A DNA stretch of 64,000 nucleotides from Nocardioides kribbensis (GTDB taxonomy: Bacteria > Actinomycetota > Actinomycetes > Propionibacteriales > Nocardioidaceae), in the NCBI RefSeq assembly GCF_015070375.1, contig NZ_JADCLL010000007.1, forward strand, positions 62,001 through 126,000. The letters run 5' to 3'. Shown here in pieces: positions 15,341-24,760 of this stretch. Made by a program: the position numbers and the translations under genes. The notes below the pieces were generated by a model. It ran no database searches and was not told where the DNA came from. It was given only the letters and a program-made list of their open reading frames with translations. Within the stretch, counting starts at the first letter, position 1, and each line of letters begins with the position of its first letter.

Positions 15341-17563
15341 GTGACCGCCACCGCCACCCCCGACCTGGTCACGCTGGCCGCCCGCGCCCCACGGGCCGGC
15401 CGGGCCCGCTACCGCGTCGCGGGGCTGACCGCCTCCCCCGCGCGCGCCGTGGCGGTGGAGGACGCCGTCGAGCAGGTCGCCGGGGTCAGGGCCGTCCACG
15501 CCTATCCCCGCACCGGATCGGTCGTGGTGTGGTTCCGCCCCGACGCCTGCGAGGACGCCGAGGTGCGCGCCGCCATCACCGGGGCGCTGCGCCAGGTGGC
15601 TCCGGGAGCGGTGGCCCTGCGCGCGCCCCGCTCGGCCGACGTCGCCAACGGCGACCTGACCCGCATGGTGGTCGGCGGGCTGGCCCTCGTGCTGCTCGGC
15701 GGTCGCCGCTACGTCCTGCGCCGCCCGCCGGTGCTCGGGCCGACCAGCCGCACGCTGGCCACCGGCGTCACGATCTTCACCGGCTACCCCTTCCTGCGCG
15801 GGGCGCTGCGCAGCCTGGGCGGCGGCCGGGGCGCCGGCACCGACGCCCTGGTCTCGGCCGCCACGGTCGCCAGCCTGCTGCTGCGTGAGAACGTGGTCGC
15901 GCTGACCGTGCTGTGGCTGCTCAACATCGGCGAGTACCTCCAGGACCTCACGCTGCGCCGCACCCGCCGCGCCATCCACGACCTGCTCAGCGGCACGCAG
16001 TCGGAGGCGTGGGTGCGCGACGCCGACGGCAGCGAGCGTCTCGTCGACATCGACACGCTGCGGGTGGGCGACCACGTCGTCGTGCACGAGCACGTCGCGA
16101 TCCCCGTCGACGGCGTCCTGCTCGAGGGCGAGGGCGTGCTCGACCAGTCCGCGATCACCGGCGAGACGCTCCCGGTGGCCGCCCTGGCGGGCCAGCACGT
16201 GCACGCCGGCAGCGTGCTCATGCGCGGGCGGGTGGTCGTCGAGGCCACGGCCGTCGGGCGCGACACCGCGATCGGGCGGGTGATCAGCCGGGTCGAGGAG
16301 GCCCAGGGAGACCGCGCGCCGCTGCAGACCGTGGGCGAGAACTTCTCGCGACGCTTCGTGCCCGTCTCCTTCGCCGTGGCCGCGCTGACCTTCGCCGCGA
16401 CCCGCGACGTGCGCCGGGCGATGACCATGCTGCTCGTCGCCTGCCCCTGCGCCGTGGGGCTCTCGACGCCCACGGCCATCAGCGCCGCCATCGGCAACGG
16501 CGCGCGCCGCGGCGTGCTCATCAAGGGCGGCTCCCACCTCGAGGCCGCAGGACGCGTCGACGCCGTGGTGTTCGACAAGACCGGCACCCTCACGGTCGGG
16601 CGGCCGGTGGTCACCAACGTCGTGTCCTTCGACGCCGGGTGGGAGCCCGAGCGGGTGCTGGCCTACGCCGCGAGCTCGGAGATCCACTCGCGCCACCCGC
16701 TGGCCCAGGCCGTGATCCGCTCCACCGAGGAGCGCCACATCGCCATCCCCCCGCACGAGGAGTGCGAGGTGCTGCTGGGCCTGGGCATGCGCACCCGCGC
16801 CGACGGCCGGGTGATGCTGCTGGGCAACGCCGAGCTGCTCGCCGGGGAGGGCGTGGCCATCCCCGACGACGCGCTGCGCTGGATCGACCGGCTCCAGGGC
16901 GACGCCGAGACCCCGCTGCTGCTCGCGGTCGACGGCACGCTCACCGGCCTGCTCAGCCTGCGCGACACCGTGCGGCCCGAGGCCCGCGAGGTGCTCGAGG
17001 CGCTGCGCCTCGACGGCGTCGGGCGGATCGTGATGCTCACCGGCGACCACCCGCGCACGGCGGCGGCCGTCGCGGCGGAGCTGGGCATCACCGAGTGGCG
17101 CGCCCAGGTCATGCCCGAGGACAAGCAGGACGTCGTGCGGGCCCTCCAGGCCGAGGGCCTCACCGTGGCCATGGTCGGCGACGGCACCAACGACGCCCCG
17201 GCGCTCGCGCTCGCCGACGTCGGCATCGCCATGGGCGTCGGCGGCACCGACGTGGCCCTGGAGGCGGCCGAGATCGCGCTGGTCGGCGACGACCTGCGCC
17301 GCCTGCTCGACCTGCGCGACCTCTCCCGCCAGGCCGTGCGCGTCATCCGGCAGAACTACGGCATGTCGATCGCGGTCAACTCCGCCGGGCTGCTGGTCAG
17401 CGCCGGCGGGGCCCTCTCACCCGTGGTGGCCGCGCTGCTGCACAACGCCTCGTCGATCGCCGTCGTCGGCAACTCCTCACGGGTCACCCGCTACCGGCTC
17501 CCGGTCGGCCACACCTCCGCCCGGTCCCCCGCCGACGGCGCAGCTGCGAGCGCCCCGGGCTGA
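15341..17563 (+). CDS. ctpC: CtpC-like heavy-metal P-type ATPase
   Basis: 740 residues, P1B ATPase. The N-terminal domain (EDAVEQVAGVRAVHAYPRTG) is an HMA-like fold without CxxC. Membrane helices carry the translocation motif CPCAVGLSTPTAIS (C368-P-C370). The phosphorylation site is D412 in DKTGTLTVG, followed by IHSRHPLAQAV (HP motif), TGDHPRTAAAV and GDGTNDAPAL. The actuator loop is SAITGETLP. The HVAIPVDGVL and RRAIHDLLSGTQ segments resemble CtpC, which exports Zn2+ or Mn2+. The neighbouring PacL-type gene supports that assignment; CtpV or CtpG homology is the alternative. The 3' end overlaps the convergent sortase gene by 73 bp. Confidence 0.85.
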   Translation: MTATATPDLVTLAARAPRAGRARYRVAGLTASPARAVAVEDAVEQVAGVRAVHAYPRTGSVVVWFRPDACEDAEVRAAITGALRQVAPGAVALRAPRSADVANGDLTRMVVGGLALVLLGGRRYVLRRPPVLGPTSRTLATGVTIFTGYPFLRGALRSLGGGRGAGTDALVSAATVASLLLRENVVALTVLWLLNIGEYLQDLTLRRTRRAIHDLLSGTQSEAWVRDADGSERLVDIDTLRVGDHVVVHEHVAIPVDGVLLEGEGVLDQSAITGETLPVAALAGQHVHAGSVLMRGRVVVEATAVGRDTAIGRVISRVEEAQGDRAPLQTVGENFSRRFVPVSFAVAALTFAATRDVRRAMTMLLVACPCAVGLSTPTAISAAIGNGARRGVLIKGGSHLEAAGRVDAVVFDKTGTLTVGRPVVTNVVSFDAGWEPERVLAYAASSEIHSRHPLAQAVIRSTEERHIAIPPHEECEVLLGLGMRTRADGRVMLLGNAELLAGEGVAIPDDALRWIDRLQGDAETPLLLAVDGTLTGLLSLRDTVRPEAREVLEALRLDGVGRIVMLTGDHPRTAAAVAAELGITEWRAQVMPEDKQDVVRALQAEGLTVAMVGDGTNDAPALALADVGIAMGVGGTDVALEAAEIALVGDDLRRLLDLRDLSRQAVRVIRQNYGMSIAVNSAGLLVSAGGALSPVVAALLHNASSIAVVGNSSRVTRYRLPVGHTSARSPADGAAASAPG

Positions 17564-18189
17564 CGCTCGACGCGCTCGAGCGTGCCGCGCACCCACATCC
17601 GCTTGCTGGACCCGTAGCGGGGCCAGCAGGTCGTCAGCGTCAGCTGCCGCCCCGGGGTGGGGTCGAGGACCCAGGTGGCGTCGACGGGCACGACCTCGGG
17701 GTCGCGGGTGAGGCGGTAGGTCCACCGCACGCTCCCCTGGGTGATCACGACCTCGTCGCCCCTGCGCAGGGTGTCGAAGTCCAGGAACGGGTCGCCGTGG
17801 CCCGCGCGGTGACCCGCGAAGGCGCTGTTGCCGCGCGCACCGGGCAGCGGGGTGCCGGTGTAGTGGCCCGGCCCGGTCGCCAGCTGCACGTCGTCGGTGC
17901 CCTCCACCGCGACCCAGGACCAGTCGGCCCCGAGCCGGGGCACGCGGATCTCGGCCAGCGCCCGACCGGTGGCGACCGGGCGGGCCACCGGCACCCGCCC
18001 GCGGTCGTCGGGCACCACCCGCGGCCCCGCGGGCAGCTGGCCCGCGAGCCGCTGCTGGGCCGCGGCCGTCTCCCGCCCCGCCCCGACGTACGTCGCGCCC
18101 GCGGCCACCAGCACGGCACAGCCCGCGACCAGCAGCAGCCACGCCAGCAGACGCCGGGGGTGGGGTCGGCGGGGCCGTCGCGGGGTCAC
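17491..18189 (-). CDS. Class E sortase
   Basis: 232 residues. A basic N-terminus and one membrane helix (residues ~14-33) place the catalytic domain outside the cell. The beta-barrel carries H127 (GNSAFAGHRAGHGDPF), C188 in TLTTCWPRYGSS and R197 in KRMWVRG, the His-Cys-Arg sortase triad; the TLTTC context is typical of class E, whose known recognition motif is LAxTG. The GTG start overlaps the stop of the small upstream gene by 4 bases (GTGA), which fixes the start and implies translational coupling. That upstream protein contains LAATG. Its 3' end overlaps ctpC tail to tail. Confidence 0.9.
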   Translation of the reverse strand: MTPRRPRRPHPRRLLAWLLLVAGCAVLVAAGATYVGAGRETAAAQQRLAGQLPAGPRVVPDDRGRVPVARPVATGRALAEIRVPRLGADWSWVAVEGTDDVQLATGPGHYTGTPLPGARGNSAFAGHRAGHGDPFLDFDTLRRGDEVVITQGSVRWTYRLTRDPEVVPVDATWVLDPTPGRQLTLTTCWPRYGSSKRMWVRGTLERVERQPGALAAAPSAGDRAEVWPTGSR

Positions 18190-18335
18190 CGCTCGGCCCG
18201 CGGGACGGTGCGCAGCACGGCCAGGCCGAGCGCGAGCAGCGCGAACGCCGCGAGGAACATCCACAGCATGCCGGCGCCCAGGCCGGTCGCGGCCAGCACG
18301 CCGCCGCCGCTGACGACGGCAGGGTTGTTGTACAT
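18186..18335 (-). CDS. 49-residue membrane protein with LAATG sorting-signal-like motif
   Basis: MYNNPAVVSGGG, then LAATG (residues 14-18), a ~24-residue hydrophobic helix and the basic tail RTVPRAER. This order (LAxTG, helix, positive tail) is that of a class E sortase sorting signal, yet there is no N-terminal signal peptide and only ~17 residues precede the cleavage point. A strong ribosome site (GGAGG, with a second purine tract AAGGAG next to the start) precedes the ATG. It starts 5 bases after the glycosyltransferase stop and overlaps the sortase start by 4 bases. It could be a miniature sortase substrate or a sortase partner. I do not recognise a named family. Confidence 0.75.
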   Translation of the reverse strand: MYNNPAVVSGGGVLAATGLGAGMLWMFLAAFALLALGLAVLRTVPRAER

Positions 18336-18340
18336 CTCCT

Positions 18341-19621
18341 TCACCACCTCCTCTCGCGACGCAGGGCCGACTGGGCCATCGCCTGGGCCTGCACGAGCTG
18401 CAGGAAGACGTCGTAGACCATCTCGACCACCAGCGGCGCCGCGAGCAGCTGCTGGCGCCAGCCGCGGGAGCGCACGGTGACCACGCGCTCGAGGGCGAAG
18501 ACCAGCGAGGCGGCCAGCCAGAACGGGTGGAGCGTGATGCCGGCGACCACGCCCCACACCAGGGTGGCGAGGTAGAGCACCGTGGCCAGGACGCCGAGGG
18601 CGCTCATCGCCTGACGGCCCCAGTAGGGCGCGGTGATGCGGGTCAGGCCGTAGTCGACGATGTTCTCCAGGGCGCCGCGCTTCCAGCGGGCCCGCTGCTG
18701 CGCCAGGGCGCGCCAGGTCGTCATCACCTCGGTCTCCAGCGTGCAGCCAGCCGGCGCGGCGATGCCGTAGCCCAGGTGCATCAGGGCCAGCGACAGCTCG
18801 TTGTCCTCGGTGAGCACGTGGGTGTCGTAGACGCCGCCCGCCCCCGAGCGGTCGGGCAGGACGCCGGCGAGCCGGGCCGCGCGGACCTCGCGCAGCACCC
18901 GCACCGGGAAGACCGAGGCCGTGCCGGTGAGCACGAGCGCCTTGCCCTGGAGGCGGCGCACGTCGCGGGCGTAGCGGGCGTACTCGTTGCGCTGGAAGAG
19001 GCCGACGAGCCCGCCGCCCGGCCCGCCCTGGAAGGTGCCGCCGACGCCGCCGAGCTCCTTGCGGTGCCGGCGCGAGAGGGGGCGTGAGCCGTCGAGGGTG
19101 GCGCGCGCCACCTCGAGGAAGCGGCTCTCCAGCAGGGAGTCGGCGTCCATGACCAGCACCAGGTCGGTGTCGTCGAGGGTCGGCAGGAGCAGGTCGAGGG
19201 CCTGGTTGAGCCCGCCGGCCTTCTTGTGGCGGTTGCCGACCGTGGTGAGCACCTCGGCGCCCAGCTCGCGGGCGACCTCCTCGGTGCGGTCGGTGCAGTT
19301 GTCGGCGATCACCACGACCCGGTCGGGCGGGCGGGTCTGCCCGGCCAGCGACCGCAGCGCCGGCGGCAGGCCGACCTCCTCGTCGTGGGCCGGCAGCAGC
19401 GCCACGAGCCGCCCGGTCGCGTGCGGCCGCAGCGGGCGCGGCGGCTGGATCTCGACGCGGCGGCGACGGTGCCGGCCCCGCCGGCGACGCTCCGCCTGCT
19501 GGTCGGGCCGCTGCTCGGATCGCTCGGGCTGCTGGTCGGGCTGCCGGTCGGGCTGCTGGTGCCGCGGTGGAGCCTGTGGTGCGGGCGCGGCGTCAGGCCG
19601 CGCCACGACGGTAGTCGTCAC
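18341..19621 (-). CDS. Processive-type family 2 glycosyltransferase
   Basis: 426 residues. A disordered Gln/Arg-rich N-terminus (~65 residues with repeated DRQPDQQPER-like text) precedes a GT-A domain: LVALLPAHDEEVG (nucleotide binding), IADNCTDRTEE, VMDADSLL (D-x-D metal site), TEDNELSLAL (catalytic E-D) and QQRARWKRG (Q/R-x-x-R-W, the mark of processive synthases such as cellulose and hyaluronan synthases). C-terminal helices (SALGVLATVLYLATLVWGVVAG and after) anchor it in the membrane. It probably builds or extends a surface polysaccharide. GTG start with GGGGGGAA upstream. First gene of the operon that continues into the LAATG protein and sortase. Confidence 0.85.
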   Translation of the reverse strand: MTTTVVARPDAAPAPQAPPRHQQPDRQPDQQPERSEQRPDQQAERRRRGRHRRRRVEIQPPRPLRPHATGRLVALLPAHDEEVGLPPALRSLAGQTRPPDRVVVIADNCTDRTEEVARELGAEVLTTVGNRHKKAGGLNQALDLLLPTLDDTDLVLVMDADSLLESRFLEVARATLDGSRPLSRRHRKELGGVGGTFQGGPGGGLVGLFQRNEYARYARDVRRLQGKALVLTGTASVFPVRVLREVRAARLAGVLPDRSGAGGVYDTHVLTEDNELSLALMHLGYGIAAPAGCTLETEVMTTWRALAQQRARWKRGALENIVDYGLTRITAPYWGRQAMSALGVLATVLYLATLVWGVVAGITLHPFWLAASLVFALERVVTVRSRGWRQQLLAAPLVVEMVYDVFLQLVQAQAMAQSALRRERRW

Positions 19622-19864
19622 GTGTGTTCCCCCCAGAACATCCGGCCGTCCCCCCGACGACCGGCACGCGCGGGCCCGAGCCCCGTGCGATCCCCAAAAT
19701 AGCCGAGCCCCTCGTTCGACCCCAGACGATGGCCCGAAGTGACTAGACCGGCTGTGGTCACCCCCGGCCCCCGGCGGCGGCCGGTCGGGCATTTCCGGCC
19801 CCCACCGGGGTGGAAGTGGCCCGCGAGGGGTGCGGGTGGGCGCGGCCCGGCCGATGGTCGCGGT
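19622..19864. promoter_or_regulatory. 243-bp divergent region between glycosyltransferase and GH26 genes
   Basis: No gene that I can support. It contains the promoters of both divergent transcription units. The plus-strand frame is open through much of it, but residues are low-complexity Pro/Arg/Gly and lack signal-peptide logic, so I start the hydrolase at 19865. No clear inverted repeat found by eye. Confidence 0.5.
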
Positions 19865-20998
19865 GTGAGCGACCGTGACAGGTCCCCCCGGCTGTCGCGC
19901 TCACTCGGTCTGGCCCTGGTGTCGCTGGCGCTCCCCCTGGCGCTGACCCCGGCGGTCGCATCGGGTGTCGAGCACCCCGCCGGGACGACCGCCCTCCCCC
20001 CGACCCGCACCACCGCCCCCGCAGCAGACCCCGCAGCAGGCCCCGCAGCAGGCCCGGCAGCGAGCACAGCAGCGAGCCCTGCCCCCGGCACCGCGCGCGC
20101 GGCCCGGACCGCGCCACTCGTCGAGCGGGTCGACTTCGGCGCCTTCGTGCCCGGCATGACCACCGACCCCGAGCGGCTCACCGACTGGGAGCGCAGCGCC
20201 GGCACCGACGCCGCGGTCGCCTCCTACTACTACGGCTACGGCGACGTCTTCCCCGCGGCCACCGAGGAGCGGCTCGCCGACGACGGCGCCCGCGACCTGC
20301 TGCTGTCGTGGGACATGGGGCCGACCCGCTTCGCGGAGTGGACCGCCGGCGAGCACGACGCCTACCTCGACCAGATCGCCGCGGCCGCCCGCGCCTACCC
20401 CCACGACGTCTACGTCCGGCCCTGGCCGGAGATGAACGGCGACTGGCAGGACTTCCAGCCCACCGCGGCCGGCGAGCGCCGCTTCGGCGGCACCTTCCGC
20501 GAGTTCCGGCTCGCCTGGCGCCACGTCGTCACCCACCTGCGCGAGGCCGGGGCCGACAACCTGCGCTGGGTCTTCAACCCGACCGCCGACACCTACGCCG
20601 AGACCACGCCCGTGCGGCGGATCTGGCCCGGGGCGGCGTACGTCGACGTGCTGGGGCTCGACGGCTTCAACTGGGGCCGCGACGCCGGCTGGGGCCGGTG
20701 GCGCTCCTTCGGGCGGATCTTCCGCGCGCAGTACGACCACCTCGTGGCCCTCGCCCCGCGCCTGCCGGTGTGGATCTGCGAGGTGGCCTCCAAGGAGCCG
20801 CGTGTCGACGACGGGGCGCCCGTCGACCGCGAGCACAGCAAGGCCGCCTGGGTGCGCAGCATGCTGGCGCACCGCGGGATGCCGGCGCTGACCACCGTGG
20901 TGTGGTTCGACGAGCGCAAGGAGCGCGACTGGCGGCTGACCTCCTCGGCGGGCACGACCCGCGCGTGGCGTACCGCCGCACGCATCGCCGCGCGCTGA
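19865..20998 (+). CDS. Secreted GH26-type beta-mannanase-like hydrolase
   Basis: 377 residues. A signal peptide follows the GTG start: basic SDRDRSPRLSRS, hydrophobic LGLALVSLALPLAL, then TPAVASG as a likely cleavage site. A linker of Ala/Pro repeats (PAAGPAAGPAA) leads to the catalytic domain. RPWPEMNGDW provides the probable acid/base E189, and WICEVASKE the probable nucleophile E306; FNPTADTY and DVLGLDGFNWG fit GH26 barrels. It would cut beta-mannan or a related glycan outside the cell. It is divergent from the glycosyltransferase/sortase operon, which suggests turnover of the same surface glycan. Confidence 0.82.
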   Translation: MSDRDRSPRLSRSLGLALVSLALPLALTPAVASGVEHPAGTTALPPTRTTAPAADPAAGPAAGPAASTAASPAPGTARAARTAPLVERVDFGAFVPGMTTDPERLTDWERSAGTDAAVASYYYGYGDVFPAATEERLADDGARDLLLSWDMGPTRFAEWTAGEHDAYLDQIAAAARAYPHDVYVRPWPEMNGDWQDFQPTAAGERRFGGTFREFRLAWRHVVTHLREAGADNLRWVFNPTADTYAETTPVRRIWPGAAYVDVLGLDGFNWGRDAGWGRWRSFGRIFRAQYDHLVALAPRLPVWICEVASKEPRVDDGAPVDREHSKAAWVRSMLAHRGMPALTTVVWFDERKERDWRLTSSAGTTRAWRTAARIAAR

Positions 20999-21056
20999 GG
21001 GGGCCGGGACGCAGTACGGTGACGGCGCTCACCCCCCTCGGTCTCGGAGGTCCCCC

Positions 21057-23257
<2,201 letters not shown>

Positions 23258-23261
<4 letters not shown>

Positions 23262-23479
23262 GCGCGACCGGCCGGCCCGCCGCCGACCAGCGCCCCGGCG
23301 CCGTACGTCGGGCGCTGGCGGGGGTGCGGTGGTACGCCCGCGAGCTCAGCGGCGAGGGCCGGTGGGACGCCTACCTCGCCCGCTGCGAGCGCGAGGGCAC
23401 CGAGCCGATGAGCCGCCGTGCCTTCGAGCGTCACCGCGACGACCACCGCGAGAGCTCCACCCAGGGCCGCTGCTGCTGA
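23258..23479 (+). CDS. YbdD/YjiX-type (DUF466) small partner of CstA
   Basis: 73 residues. VRWYARELSGEGRWDAYLARCEREGTEPMSR, here quoted in parts as RWYARELSGEGRWDAYLARC and EGTEPMSRRAFERHRDDH, matches the YbdD/YjiX family, and the protein ends in the characteristic RCC. It is needed for transport activity with its CstA-type partner in E. coli. The GTG start overlaps the cstA stop (GTGA), so the two are translationally coupled. Confidence 0.88.
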
Positions 23480-23497
23480 GCCGCCCGTGACACCTCC

Positions 23498-23532
23498 CGA
23501 GGGGGCCCGACGCGCTGCGTCGGGCCCCCTCG
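23498..23532 (+). terminator. Terminator of cstA operon
   Basis: cgagggggcccgacgc pairs perfectly with gcgtcgggccccctcg (16 bp, loop of 3), 19 bases past the ybdD-like stop. Confidence 0.8.
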
Positions 23533-23626
23533 CCGTGTCCGGCCGCGGGACCCCGCGCGACCTCCGTGAGAGGACGCTCATCGGCGTCACAAGAAAGCCT
23601 CATCCGGCGTTCCTAGCGTCCTCGTC

Positions 23627-24760
23627 ATGACCACGAACCCCGTCCTCCCCGCCCCCGCCGACCTCACCCCCGCCGGCACCCCCGCCGGCACCCCCGCGAC
23701 GACCACCACCCTCGAGCCGCTGCCGGCCGAGCGCCTGGCCCGGGCCAAGAAGGCCTACACGACCCGCTTCCTCGCGGCCGCCCTGGAGGCCGGCGGCTCC
23801 GGTCACCAGCTGCTCCACGGCCCCGAGGTCGCCCCGCGCAGCGGCGACGTCGTGCTCGCCCGGGTCGAGGAGATCGGCAAGCACACCAGGCTCGAGGGCC
23901 CGGGCAGCCGGCGCCAGACCCTCTTCGTCGGCGACGAGGTGCTGGTGGCCTACGGCAACCGCTACGCCCCCGACCAGTTCGAGGCCGTCGTGCCCGACGA
24001 CCTGGGCCCCACCGACCTCGTCGCGGCCGGCGGCGTCGCCGGCCGGGTCGTGGCCCAGCACGCCGCGCTCGACGACGCCACGCGACTGCGCCCCCTCGGC
24101 CTGCTCGCCCGCGACGGCGAGCGGGTGACCCTGGCCGACCACGCGCCGGTCGCCGCCCGCCCCGTGCGCGAGCGCGGCGTGGGACCGCGGGTCGTGGCCG
24201 TGCTGGGCACGTCGATGAACTCCGGCAAGTCCACCGCCCTGGCCTGCCTCGTGCGCGGGCTCAGCGCCGACGGCCTGCACGTCAACGCGGGCAAGGTCAC
24301 CGGCACCGGGGCCGGCGGCGACCCGCGGCTCTTCGCCGACGCGGGCGCCCGACGGGTCCTGGACTTCACCGACGTGGGCCACCCGTCGACGTACCTGCTC
24401 TCCCACGCCCGCGTGCGCACCCTGCTCTCCACCCTGGTCGAGGAGCTCGCCGCCGACTCCCCCGACGTCGTGGTGGTCGAGATCGCCGACGGCGTCTACC
24501 AGGAGGAGACCGCCCGCCTGCTCGCCGACCCTCTCTTCGCGACGCTGGTCGACGACGTCGTCTTCGCCGCGGGCGACGCGCTCGGAGCCGTGGCCGGGCG
24601 CCAGGCCCTCGCCGCGACCAGCGCCCGGGTGCGCGCGGTCAGCGGCGTGCTGACCGCCTCGCCGCTGGCGCACCGCGAGGCCGCCCGCGCCCTCGACCTG
24701 CCCGTCGTCGCGACCTACGACCTCTGCGACCCCGCCGTCGCCCGGGAGCTGCTCGCGTGA
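23627..24760 (+). CDS. P-loop NTPase of unknown function (DUF1611/dethiobiotin-synthase-like)
   Basis: 377 residues. The N-terminal ~180 residues (VGDEVLVAYGNRYAPDQFEA, LRPLGLLARDGERVTLADHA) look like a separate beta-rich domain. A clear Walker A, GTSMNSGKST (residues 194-203), begins the C-terminal half, followed by [28 protein letters not shown] and VVVVEIADGVYQEE, the last resembling a Walker B/effector region. The fold resembles MinD/dethiobiotin-synthase P-loops. The next gene, a degenerate ABC exporter, overlaps by 4 bases, so the two proteins probably act together. I cannot name the pathway. Confidence 0.7.
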   Translation: MTTNPVLPAPADLTPAGTPAGTPATTTTLEPLPAERLARAKKAYTTRFLAAALEAGGSGHQLLHGPEVAPRSGDVVLARVEEIGKHTRLEGPGSRRQTLFVGDEVLVAYGNRYAPDQFEAVVPDDLGPTDLVAAGGVAGRVVAQHAALDDATRLRPLGLLARDGERVTLADHAPVAARPVRERGVGPRVVAVLGTSMNSGKSTALACLVRGLSADGLHVNAGKVTGTGAGGDPRLFADAGARRVLDFTDVGHPSTYLLSHARVRTLLSTLVEELAADSPDVVVVEIADGVYQEETARLLADPLFATLVDDVVFAAGDALGAVAGRQALAATSARVRAVSGVLTASPLAHREAARALDLPVVATYDLCDPAVARELLA

